This document shows, piece after piece, positions 38,227 through 49,238 of a DNA stretch of 64,000 nucleotides. Source of the stretch: Chamaea fasciata. Lineage: Eukaryota; Chordata; Aves; Passeriformes; Sylviidae. How positions within the stretch are numbered: the first letter of the stretch is position 1; the number at the start of each line of letters is the position of its first letter. The notes beneath the pieces are model-generated. The model was not told the DNA's origin and did no database searches. It saw only the letters and a program-made list of their open reading frames with translations. Both the position numbers and the translations under genes were made by a program. Location of the stretch: NCBI GenBank assembly GCA_029207755.1, contig JARCOQ010000002.1:9811156-9875155 (forward strand). Reading direction: 5' to 3'.

Positions 38227-39717
38227 AAAAGATGAATCATTTCAGGAGCTTGTCTCTTGGCAACAGTTGTAATGGATCTTCCTGGAGGGAAAAAGGAAGA
38301 ATTTTCTTAGGTTGTAACTGGCATAAATAGTTAAAAGCAGTCATTTAGGTGAAGTTGAGGGGGCTGCGAGAATTTAAGATATTTGACCGTTTCCTAAAAC
38401 TTCCAAATGTACTTAAATAATTTGTTTTGTATTCATGCGTTTTTAAGCATATTGGTTGGAATTCCTTTTCTCTGCTTGTCCTATGTTCTGTTTAGCAATT
38501 AAATTGTATTGAATGCATCATGAGAAAAATGCCTGGACAGAAATAAAAACAAAAATACTCTTCATATAAGCAAAGGTGAATTAGTTGTATTAAGTTCATT
38601 TTGCCAATATCCTTGTTTAATTTGGGAAAATGGCTCTTCCTTTGGTCATCACCAAGCCTTGGTTTCCATTTTTCCAGTGCTATGTACTTTAGGAACTCCA
38701 AAGCACAGGATGTATGTTTTAAGTGAGGAGGCGGAAATTGGAAAGCTTTTCTCTAGCACCGTGTAGGAAAGACCAAACTAAAAGTATGTGCACATTATTG
38801 CTGAGAAATCAGGGGCCATCTCTGCCTTATCAAGTGGCATTAGAGGAAGGGGGCAGTTGATTGGAAGGGCTGGTACTGAGGACCTGCTTTGTGCCTTTTT
38901 GAAAGCTTTTGTTGTGTGGACTGGAGCATCTCTCAGAGGCTGGAGAGCGCTACAGGTGTTCATGGAGTATATCCAGTTTAGTTTCATCTTCAGGCAATTT
39001 ATTTGAGCCTCTTAGTACTGCTGATAGATGTGAACCAAAGTGTTGAGTGGTCAGATTTGTCCTGAGAAAGTGCTGCTCACTTAAACTAACACAGTTGCAT
39101 AGGACTCATTCAGAGACAGGCACGTATGAGATCTGGTTCTAATCCAATTCTGTATTCAAATTACGAGCAACTTCTTGCAAACAGGTGAATGAATATCTGA
39201 GTTTGAATTTCTGCCTGAAGGAAGCAAGTTGCTAGCCAGGACATTTTCTCAGCCCATCCAGATAAAGACCACTTCTAGAAGAATTGTCCTAATTATTTTT
39301 GTGCTTTCAGTGAGCAGTTAGCCAAGGACGCTTCAGAGCAAAGGATGTAAGCCTGACTTTGCCCAAGTCAGCTATGAACTATTGTTGACTTGAGAGGCTT
39401 GTTCTGAGAGATGAGTTCTGCCCTTTCCCCATCTGCTGTGGTTTCAAGTGCCAGGAAACAGTCCTGGTGGCGGACTGGCCCCATTTCAGATGTTTTGGGG
39501 GCTTTGCTTTCACAGTCCTGATGGAATTAGGGAACCATTTCTCCTGTCTGCTAAAATCTAAGATTTATCCTTCCTCTTGCATTTATAAACTTTAAATAAT
39601 TTTAATGTGCATGCTGTTGTTTCTACCATTTTTCATTTTGAGTCTTGGCTTTCTTTTTTCTCTCCCCTCTTTTTCTCCCTTGTTATAATAAATTTTTTTT
39701 TCTAAGGGGAATATGCT

Positions 39718-39950
39718 GTGGTTTTGGGCTTTTTTCCTTGGATTTTTTTGTTTGTTGTTTTTGTGTTTGGTTTTTTTTTTGTGTGTGTGTGTGGGGGGGG
39801 GGGTTGTGGGTTTTTTGGGGGGTTCTTTTGGGGTTGGTGGTTGGTTTTTTTTTTGTTTGTTTTTTTTTTTTTTTTTTTTTTTGTTTTTTTTTTTTTTGTT
39901 TTTTTTTTTTTTTTTTTGGCGTGTGTGGTTTATTCTTTTGGTTTTTTTAC
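39718..39950 (+). repeat. Long T/G tract with GT repeat, G11 and T-runs
   Basis: The tract moves from T-runs and GTTT units into a GT dinucleotide repeat (39781-39792), then G11 (39793-39803), G3 (39808-39810), G6 (39817-39822) and G4 (39830-39833), and ends in T-runs interrupted by single G (39845-39917). The four G-runs have loops of 4, 6 and 7 bases, so they fit the usual G-quadruplex rule. All long frames over this interval, on both strands, are compositional artefacts (poly-Phe/Gly/Val on plus, poly-Lys/Asn/Pro on minus). Confidence 0.95.
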
Positions 39951-41164
39951 CCCTGGAATAAGTATCAAATCTCAAAGGCAGTGTAACTAGATAAAGACAA
40001 ACTGCTGCCCCTGCACTCTGTGTCAGTTTACATAGTGCAGGAATAGATGATTAGAGGGAAGAAGAGGCCTTTGGCTTCTTTACCACTTCCTATATTTTGC
40101 ATCCAATTTTAGCTACATCAAGACTTGTGGAAGCATCAAATCCATGATAATGGAGAAGAATCTGCTCCTAGTTTCCCTATCCCAGGGGCAGAAACTGAGC
40201 TCAGGCAGGATTGTTCCAAGTAATGTTTGACCCAGTGACCAGAGGATGTAAGGGATATTTCTCAGGACCTCAGTATGATGGGAAATTGTTCCCTCTGATT
40301 ATAGGACTCAGTCACTGATGTGTGACATGACAGTATCATTGGATCAGGCTTCTTTTTCCAGAGGAGATAATATTAGGAAAGTTTAAAATCAATCTTCTTT
40401 AGTGCATTACCCATAAGCATTTAGGAAGAATGGGTTTCCTTCCAATTACACCTTCAAATACAAGAAGCTTCTATAAATTGTGAATGCAAAATTTGTATTT
40501 CTGAATGAATACAGAACGCAGGCAGTTTTCAGCCTGAGCATGCATCAGGGAGGCCTTGTATTCACATTTTGGTTCTATGAATTAGAGAAGCTTGCAGAAA
40601 GTCAGTCCCACTGGGTGCTAATATTAAACAGTGGAGCCTACAAGCACACTGATCTCCAGAGACAACTTGAAACCCAGAGGGAATACACCCATGTTAGCTG
40701 CATGACAATGCCAGCAGGATTTCTGTCAAGAGGAAACTGAAACTTGCCAGATGTTTGTATCTGAAACACACACTTAGAGCATTAGAACGATTATTGTGTC
40801 AGAGAAAAGGCCTTTGCAGTACATGAAGTATGCTTTTTACCATACAGGTAGAGGTATTTCAAGAAAGACCAACTAATTCAAGTGGGGTAAAGTTGCATTT
40901 TCTCACTTTTTAGGGAGGATGGCAGTAGAAATAGATGCCCTCTAGAGTCAGACTCACCAACTAAAAGCTGACCTTCCATGTATTCTGAGCTGATGAGTTT
41001 TAGGACACACAGCTGGTAATGTGGAGACTAAATGGAGATTGATGCCAAACGCTTTGATTGCATATGCTGACTTTTACAAGTTAAAGGATTTCCATGCCTT
41101 GCAGGAGAAGAGGTGTTCTGGTAGAGTTGTGCATGTCAGCATAAGGATTTTACCCAGAATATGC

Positions 41165-41720
41165 TCAGCCTGATTTCAGGGCTTCAGGGTCCCCTGGGCC
41201 ATGCCTGTTTGCTTTTTCTCTTTCAGAGTCCCTTTTGTTCTTTCTGTGTATCCTGGCAATCTTAGATATCCCAAGTTTAGCTGAAGTTGTTCCCTCTGTG
41301 TTTTCAGGAACATTTTCCAGAGTGCCTACCCAGTTTTTCTCTTCAGGAACCTCTTCACTCCATCTGTTGCCCCTGTGGTGGCTGCTGTCACTCACCCATG
41401 TGGGTGCTGTGGTACCATGATAGTCCTTTTCTGGTTTTGATACCATGACTAAAGACGGAACTGTGCTGGCTTTGGCACTGGTGATGAGATGCCCTAGCAG
41501 CATCTGGCTCTTTCCTTGGGGTTCCTGCTGCAGGGGATTGTGGTGGCTGATTCAGTTTGAGAATCAGATTCACATCTCCTCCTGCTTCACTTGTGACAGT
41601 CGTGCTCCTGCAGGTTTTCTATAATGTAGTTGTGAGCAAGAGCACTTTGAGTCACACAAGTGAAATGGCTCAGCATCTGTATAGAACCTGAGAGCATTTT
41701 CGGGAAAAGGTAAGCTAATG
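41165..41720 (-). other. GC-richer stretch with minus-strand open frames, possible decayed coding remnant
   Basis: The minus strand has an open frame from an ATG ending at 41503 down to 41165 (112 codons). It is hydrophilic and rich in Ser, Thr, Glu, Lys and Arg, ending in a basic patch (residues about 85-105). A second minus frame (41388-41573) is Pro/Ser/Arg-rich. The readings just upstream (41574-41690) look protein-like in more than one frame but are broken by stops. Such frame switching is what a frameshifted pseudogene or old retroelement would show. I recognise no domain. Against it, higher GC alone lengthens chance frames, and the plus strand also has a 61-codon frame here. I treat it as unassigned. 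Confidence 0.25.
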
Positions 41721-42290
41721 GAAGATGAGAATGCCTCACAGTGAGTTCATTGTGCGTTGAAAAGGAATGCTATTCAGTTTATTTCTTTTCATGTGTGTGT
41801 CAAACATCTGTGAAGGCATAATGCTACTAGCAGGTATTAAAGTGCTATCAATAGCCAAGATTCAGTTATTTAATCCCCTTTATGGGACTTTCAGTAATTT
41901 CGTTTAGAACTGTTGACTGGTTTTCAGCAGTGACTGACTTGTTACAATGTACCCATAAGTGTGCATTTTTTTTTCTGATACATGAGCAAAATAGAAGCTC
42001 TTTAGTGAAACAATTTCACATGTTAGGCCTCATTGAAATTATTAGTTACTTATTAGTTGAAAGATGGTAGGAAAATACAAACTGAAGTACAGGCTGAAGA
42101 TGGTTCTGCTTGGTCCTGGTGTTCTGTCAGTATAGCAACAGGTGCATTGCAAAATCAAGTGGCTGAGGCAAAGTGAAGTGTGAAAGTAATACCAGTTACA
42201 ATGGTATGATTTAGAAACTGATAGCATGTGTTTATGCTTCTTTTATCTTTGGTTCAAAGGGTCATACACTATCTCTGTAGTTGTGTCTTG

Positions 42291-42320
42291 AAGAGTTTTG
42301 AAATATATTTCAAAACTCTT
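42291..42320. repeat. Perfect 30-bp palindrome
   Basis: The left arm AAGAGTTTTGAAATA (42291-42305) is the exact reverse complement of the right arm TATTTCAAAACTCTT (42306-42320), with no spacer. Symmetry stops at both ends (G on each side). Perfect, spacer-free palindromes of this length are rare by chance and can extrude as cruciforms. No transposon ends or target duplications are evident around it. Confidence 0.97.
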
Positions 42321-43463
42321 GGAAAGGGAGTCCTTTGAATTTATATGAAAGTGTTGTTATTTATTGTGACTGATCCAGTGTGCTGTGGTTTTCTTTTTCA
42401 CAATCCAGAATACCTTCAAGAGAGCTCTGTCGTAAAACTTACTTTTCAGTGTTCTGTGTTTTGAAATTATTTTGTTTTCTGCTATTTGATTTAAAACAAG
42501 ATGAAATCATCCATGACATTGCAATTAAATAATGAGACAGAGAAAGAATAAAGGCAAAATGAGGTAATCAACATGCATAAACGGTTAATCATGCAGGTGT
42601 CTTATAGGCACTGACATAGACGATTTCTGCTTTGAGTGGCTCTGGCTCATAGAGAAGGTTTCCAGTGTTGAATAGGTCTGGAATTGAGAATGTTAGACTC
42701 AGGTTAATTTCCCACTGTAGGGCTTTCATCACAGCCAGCAGCCAAATACCCCAAAGCCACTTACTCCTCTCTCTCAGACAGCTGAGCTGTCCTGGTCGTG
42801 CTCCCTTCCAGCTCCTTCTGCCATTTCTCACTAGCAGAGCCTGGGGAAACTGAAAAGTCCTGGCTTAGATAAAGCACTGCTTACTGACAACTGAAACGTC
42901 AACATGTTATCAACATTATTCTAAACTCAAAATGCAGCACTGTACCAGCTACTAGGATGAAAATTAACTCTATCCCAGGTGAAACCAGGACACCCCACAG
43001 ATGTTCCATGCGACTGCCAGACACTGGGACTCAGAGCACAGCTGTAACACAGATTCAACAATAATGCTTAATTCTGTTAAGAGAGTTTTTGAATATAAAA
43101 TTATGAGGTTTTTAAAGTTCTTAAATACATCAGCAGAGCATGGTACAAATTTTCACAAGGAAGATGTTTCTTCTTATGTACCAGTTAGTAGATACAGGTT
43201 TGTGTTTTCAGGCACAAGATTGTACAGTAAGCATAATGATGAAAGTGAGTTTGTAATGATATCTTTCACTGCAATATGCAGGAGTCCTGGTGGCCAAAGG
43301 TAATATTTGACTTCCCAGTTAGGAATGGTACACAAAAACTATAGTGTACAAGGATTTATCAGGCTACCTTGAGTCTGGCATTTCCACCTTTTGAATATTT
43401 TGCTTAGCAACCATTTCTTTATATGATTTTGTGGAGACAATTTAATATTTATGTAATGATGGT

Positions 43464-43487
43464 GCCCATGGGCTTGATCATGATCAA
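43464..43487. repeat. Two abutting perfect palindromes (10 and 14 bp)
   Basis: GCCCATGGGC (43464-43473) is followed immediately by TTGATCATGATCAA (43474-43487). Each equals its own reverse complement. They may be coincident short palindromes or symmetric protein sites. Confidence 0.93.
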
Positions 43488-43752
43488 AGACCTGTTGTAC
43501 TAACATGAAGACACAATAGACACAATTTCTTTGCTGTTAACTGTTTCTCAACTGGAACTTCTGGTTCACTGTCATCATGTTTAAGCTCCAGGGAAAATAT
43601 GTCATGTTGCAACTGTTGTTTGAGTTAGGAAAACTGCATTATTACTTTTTAGAGATTAATGTTTACATTCTATAGAAGAGACTTGGGACACATGAACTTC
43701 CCTGAAGGTGAAATAAAGGAGTGTTGGAAATTAAGGTCCCGCATAAGAACAA

Positions 43753-43826
43753 GTTTTTTGGTTTAGGTTTTTGTTTTTGTTTTTGGTTTTTTTGTTTGTT
43801 TGGTTTTTTTGTTTGGTTTTTTTTGG
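43753..43826 (+). repeat. T/G-rich tract
   Basis: GTTTTT and GGTTTTTT units fill about 74 bp with one A. It makes a false minus-strand Lys/Asn/Pro-rich frame (43663-43845). Confidence 0.9.
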
Positions 43827-43944
43827 CAGGGTTGCATAGGGACAATTATGGATGAATATCTGCTTTAAAATCTTTCTTTTCTATAAGATGGTTAACTGGG
43901 AGGTAATGGACTGCAGATTTTAAACAAAATGGCTGTGGGCTTTC

Positions 43945-43963
43945 TTTTTTTTTTTTTTTTTTT
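43945..43963. repeat. Homopolymer T run
   Basis: Nineteen T residues follow CTTTC. No retroposon body is recognisable on the minus strand next to it. Confidence 0.88.
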
Positions 43964-44184
43964 CCTTTGCCCACTTGGTACAGCGTGAGATTAGTATAAA
44001 AAAACATATTACTGCAAGTAGAGAGAGAAAGGGTGTTTGAGCATTATCCACATTCAAAGGATCGAATTCTTAGCTTTTTGGGTGCAATGTTTAGACCAAA
44101 TCCCAGGCTGAAGTTTTCAGTACTGATTCTTAGATAGTTTCTCTTCAGTGGTCAAAGAGAAGAAACAAAAAATCATACCAGGCT

Positions 44185-44390
44185 TCAAAGATTTAATTTA
44201 TGAAGAAAGATTAAGAGGCTGACTGAAAAGGAAGAATATATTTTATGGGGATTTTAGTGAAATTTATGTATTTGAGGGGTGGATGGCTGATGTTAAATGA
44301 ACTCTTTATTCATGCAGAAAGAAAAAGGGGAGGAATCAAAAGAGATTAGGAAAGGCTGAGAAAAACCTTGAGTGACACATTTTTACACAT
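44185..44390 (+). mobile_element. Probable ancient CR1-like LINE fragment
   Basis: In sense orientation the segment follows the order of the region upstream of the CR1 3' end. A TTTATGAAGAAAGATTAAGA motif corresponds to the usual GAGGAAAGGCTGAG text. Next comes a GGGGATTTTAGTGAA segment, then TTTATGTATTTGAGGGGTGG corresponding to the 'tataaatatctgaagggtgg' text, then a GAACTCTTTATTCATGCAGA segment. Divergence is high, so this is an old copy or a related L3/CR1 lineage. The call rests on remembered consensus order and has not been aligned. Confidence 0.5.
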
Positions 44391-47300
44391 AGAACGATAA
44401 ATGTATGAAAAAAAAATGCTGGAAAGTTTATTGAAGTTTAAAGCATTGGTGGATTCTGAAGGTGTTTATTTTCTGAGGATAAGAATATATGGAGGTGAAA
44501 CAGTTGAATAGAAGTGAGAAAAGCATAAATAGCCAGTCTAGCTGTGTTGGGGTTTCTGTGTGTTTTGTTTGGTTGGGTTTTTTTCCCATATATTCTTGAA
44601 ATTTACTTGAACAGTATTTGAGGTGAAAGGAATGTATTTTAAAGCAAATCATTCTGTTTGTCTCCCTTTCAAATCATCTTTTAAAGATGAAGCAAGATTT
44701 GAACCTCTTGTACATTTAGAATTAAGGTTCTTTGAACTTTACTTCTAAATCTTCGTAACTACCATAAAATATTATGAGAAATTACAACACAAAATAAAAT
44801 GCAATACAATTTAAAGAATATTTTAAATTAGCTAATGGTGTTTAGTGACTTGCAAGTTCTGTGTGAATGGAGTCCAGGCAAAGTTTTCTGTATTGTAATA
44901 ACAGATGTAGGTCCATTACACCAAGAACCTCAAAATGCAAAGGAAAAAAAAACACAAAATGCTTAACAATATGCTGCTGTCGAAACTAAGGAGCATACTG
45001 AACCAAGTAGTGGCATTTATATATGGAATATTAGCACTTGACAATACTTCTGTTGAAACGAGATTCATCAGTGCAAGATTTTAGTCATTGGGGGTTTTCT
45101 TGATTCTCTTTTTGTGTGTGTAGCGACACTGATTTCAAATACTTGATACTTCGTTCTTCTTCCTTGTAGACCAACAGAGTGATGTAGATCTCAGTTCATA
45201 GCCTGATGCTTTGTTATTCAGGAAGTGCTTTTTGTTTGGGATGGGGTGTGTCTGGGCAGCAGAGCATGTTTGAGGTCACACCTTGTGAGGCAACTCATAA
45301 CATTTTTGAACCTGCTGCCTGATTTGTGTCTTCCAGGGCCTCTTGTAATAAGGGTCTTTTTTCCTATGGAGAATTCCCAGATTACAATCTCATGGTTTTA
45401 GACTTTTGAAAGGTCCTCCAAGTGTTTTGCTAGCTCTTCAGATATGCTGGAAATCACTACTTAGACCAGCATCTTCTAGCCACGGTGTTAATTTTGGACC
45501 AGACTTTACCTTTCCTGCACATAGAGCTGAGGTAATCCATCATCACAACTAAAGCCAGGGAAATTCAATCCATCACTGCTGGATTCTGATACAGGGCTGT
45601 AAGGGGGATGCAAGTCATCTTCCCAATAGTAATCAAACAGCTGTGATACATGCCACTTTAAGCTTGTATCATCCCATAATAGATGGGTTTCTTCTACATG
45701 GGAGCCTGCTGCAAAATCTTCTGACAGATGGACTGTCTTTGCAGAGGTTTCTTTTTTGCAGAGTTTAAGGCTGTGAACTAGTTATTGACAAATACTACAT
45801 CATCAGTTCCAGCTGAAGACACAGACTAATAAGTAGAACATTGGCACTAATCCTTATTTAATCAGCCTTAAAATGGTAATTTCAAATTGATGAGGGCATA
45901 GGGAATAGATTTTATACTTTTAAAGTGTTTCTAAAAATACCAGGAATGTGTGTATACAACCCAAGGATGAAATTAAAGTGCATTCTGCATGTATGGTGAG
46001 TGAAGCATGCTGCAGAAAGCTGAGGTTGGAGTCATACTGGCACCAAAAAATTTCTTGTTTCAAAAAACAATGCACTCCCACTCCAGATTTCACAGAGTGT
46101 CTGAGGGAGCACTGTTGGTTTATTTTTGTTCTGTGGCTTTGTTAATTTACACAAGACCTTTCAGAACCTGTTAAAACATGCTAAATCATTAACAAACTTC
46201 AATATAAAAAACCCCCAAACTGTTGCAAGCTAAATCATCAGAACTCATTAATTTGAATTTAGTTATCTGTCTAATATAGTCTCAGTATTGACAATATTGA
46301 CAATAATTTCCCAGTTGTCTTTAGTGTACATTTAGAGAACCTGAGGCTGACAGCAAAACCTTTGATTTTTACAACATAACACACTGATTTCTATAATGCT
46401 ATTATTTGTTTAATAGTGTACTGGCTATTATTATTAAATATGACCATGAAGTATTCATATGAAAGTAGAAATAATATGTAGCCACTTTGAGAGTTTCAGC
46501 ACAAAGAAACACAGTGCAGCAGGAGAAGATTTGCTGTTCAGGTGGAGTAATACAAATATTTAATAAGCCTTACTGAGTGCATTACTCTGCAAACATCAAT
46601 CTCAATCTATTTTGGAACTAAGGAAAGTAAGCCTTGGAACATGTGTCAAGCATGCAAGTGCTTTGGTTCTTTTTTGGAGTTTACTAACTTGGTTGTTTTT
46701 CAGATGTGAGATTTATCAAAATACAGTTAATTAATCATCTAATGATGGAAGGTAGCTTTGTGAAAACTGAGACCAGGAATGTTAATAGGCACCAAATAAA
46801 AGTTGCACGCAAGCTATTTAAAGTATGATAGTTGTCATTGTATGGGCCTGAGCTATTTGAGTGCAAGAATTCACCCAACTATAGCAGAAGAACACTCTCT
46901 GTTGGGCTGACTTGCTCTGGGGTCAATTCATCCAGTGCTGAGGTCTGTGCCCCTTAAAGAAGAGTGCTCTTGGCACTTGCATTCTTTAATCTAGGCTAGA
47001 ATAGCTTGTTACACTGCAGCCCAGAGTCATTCTGGGGCAAGGATGGAGAATGCAGTGTCTAGAAATTACCTCAGTATTTTTATGTGGGGATAGTTATATG
47101 GATAATAGATCATATTACTGTGGACAATGTTCTGCCTGTTCTGTGAGAAAATCAGACTAAATCAGCAGGAACTTTTGCAACCTTTACATTTAACAGCAGT
47201 TCAAAACAAAGAATTAAGGAAAATAGTTGAAAAAGCAGGAAAAAAAAAGTGGTTGTATTAATGAACTGGACCCTCTGTTTTCCTTTTAGTTCTTGCTCCA

Positions 47301-49135
47301 AACCAGCAAGCAGAGTTAGAACATTTTTATAAAGCTTCCGGTAGTTGGTACAGAAAACCAGCTAGAGAGCATTCTGCACTCTTCAAATATATTTAAATTG
47401 TGTTTCTTTTCTTCAGTGAAATAACCAGTAGACTTGCTTGCATAGATTTTTATCTATTTGATAATCTCTTCATCCGGCAGTTCTGGAGTTACCTTATAGA
47501 TACAATTATCAAAAGAAAGAGCAGGAAGTGCACCTGACCCTTATTTTCAAAAGATTATACAAGCAAAACTGGGAGATATAGAAAGCCTATAGCAATTGAT
47601 GTGACACCTGGACTACTGAAGATAACCAAAGGCGATAGAGAGGAATGGGTTATGCCCCTTGGTGAGCAGTAGAATTTTGAAGGTCTGTTACAAGCTTATG
47701 ATCTGCTTTTCTCCCTTTCTCTTTTGAAAATACTTCAAACCTAACAAACATCCAGTATGCATGTGAAAAAAAAACCCACAAACTAGGCACTTTTATTTTG
47801 CAGAACTCTTGGGGTGTACTGGATATGTACATCCATACATACCGTGTCTTCTTGTGAGTGAAAACAGATAAATGCTGGCCACAAGCAAATATAAAACCCC
47901 TTTGTTGTTGTGAGTATGTATTTTGAAAGCCTTTTAGAAGTACAGCCCTGGTGTAGCCATTTAGACCATCACCATCCACAGCAGATTCACCCCTACCTTC
48001 TGCCTCTGATGTCTGCTCATGGCAGGCAACTTGAGGCACTGTGTAGTATTATCCTACTTAGGGTATTATCCTTGTTTTGTAGAAAACAGGAATTTGTACT
48101 TTGTAATTGCTTTCAGATCTTTGAGGTGAAAATTGATTGTGTGTCCTTCCAAATAGTAAATAGATCAAATAGCTTATGGAAGCAGAGGGAAAGGTCAAGG
48201 AAAGAAAAAATGTAATATATAAATCTTGTGTTTTACAGAATATTTACTACTTTAGTAGTGGTTCTGGTAGAACATCAGAAACAGAGTGGCAAACTATTCT
48301 GAAAATGTTTTAGTACGTAGTGGATAACAAAAAACTGGGGATAAACAGAAGGTGATTTGTAAGAGGAGATTCATACTTAAAGCGAGAGCAATTTAGGCAA
48401 AATATGCATATTGAATAAGCCTCTAGAACTAACAAATATAAACTATGGAATATCTTTTGCAGTAGTACAGTTACGTAAGAGATATGCCGTATTTCATATT
48501 CATGGGTTGGAGTTCAGGAGTCCTGGAAATCATACTTTTCCATCCTGAAAAAAATTCAACGAGTGAGCTATTTCTTCTGGGGCTTTTCTGAAATATGTTG
48601 GTTGATGAAAGCTAAGGCTTTATAGTATATTATGCAATATTAATGATTTTTATTTTGAAGGGACGGTTTTCATTAATATTTTTTGTCATTGCATTTTTCC
48701 TAACACAGGTATTATAAAATAGTAACTAAAAGTAATGTGTAATAAATAAAATAGAGCAGTTCTAGTTCGTTTTTTCTGGCTCTGTTTCTTTAAGTCAGAG
48801 GACCAGAATTTTAGTGAATTGGTTGAATACAGGAAAGTTTGGTAAGTGGCTTTATTTTGATGTAGAAGTTGGCATTTATCTATCTTCTCTCCTAAAAACT
48901 TGAAGTCACATGATATTGAACACTGAACAAAGAGATCTGGTTGCTTCGTACAACCCTTCAAGGATGTTTTGAAGATTGATTTGTTCATACCAGTCTCCAG
49001 TTTAAAGTATTTGTGTATTTAAAGGTTGGTTTGAGCTTAGAAAAGGACAAATTAGCTTTTTATCAATAGAAATAAGCCAGAGGCTGTAACAATTTGCTCA
49101 GAGAAAGTTAGACCTAGGCTTGGCCCTGATCCTAC
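44391..49135. other. Non-coding sequence, no supported gene
   Basis: The longest frame (47650-48039, minus, 129 codons) has no domain. The DNA upstream of its first codon lacks a pyrimidine-rich splice acceptor, and its carboxy half is plain AT-rich text, so it is not accepted as a gene. A weak T/G run lies at 44544-44583. A short direct repeat of ATTGACAAT sits near 46289-46306. Nothing else stands out. Confidence 0.65.
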
Positions 49136-49238
49136 TTTTTTTGTGGGGTTTTTTTTTTGGGGGGGTGGGGGATTTGTTTGTTTTGTTTTGGGTTTTTTTA
49201 GTTTATTTTGTTTTGTTTTGGTTTTGGTTTTTTTTGGT
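49136..49238 (+). repeat. T/G tract with quadruplex-capable G-runs
   Basis: G4 (49145-49148), T10, G7 (49159-49165), T and G5 (49167-49171) are followed by GTTTT units, with one short A-containing stretch (ATTT), and by GGTTTT units to 49235. The G7 run can supply two triplets, so four G-triplets lie within about 27 bases. Confidence 0.9.

Larger units (their letters stand above)
34389..39717. other. Non-coding sequence with three low-complexity tracts
   Basis: No gene is supported. Frames at 35101-35445 (114 codons) and 35216-35428 overlap in different frames of the same strand and neither shows a domain. Low-complexity DNA occurs at 36058-36145, 36691-36725 and 38115-38226. The text around 39030-39560 is slightly GC-richer and unique. 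Confidence 0.65.
39951..44184. other. Mostly non-coding sequence, one GC-richer stretch
   Basis: Apart from the GC-richer stretch at 41165-41720, this block is unique AT-rich DNA. It includes the 30-bp palindrome (42291-42320), a pair of abutting palindromes (43464-43487), a T/G tract (43753-43826) and a T run (43945-43963). The plus-strand frame 40480-40740 (86 codons) has no recognisable features. Confidence 0.6.

Noticed and set aside
39592..39990. A 127-codon minus frame and three plus frames
   Set aside because: The minus frame is poly-Lys/Asn/Pro/Thr and the plus frames are poly-Phe/Gly/Val, all from the T/G tract.
47650..48039. 129-codon minus frame, the longest in the window
   Set aside because: It has no recognisable domain, no convincing splice acceptor or promoter upstream, and ordinary AT-rich text in its second half.
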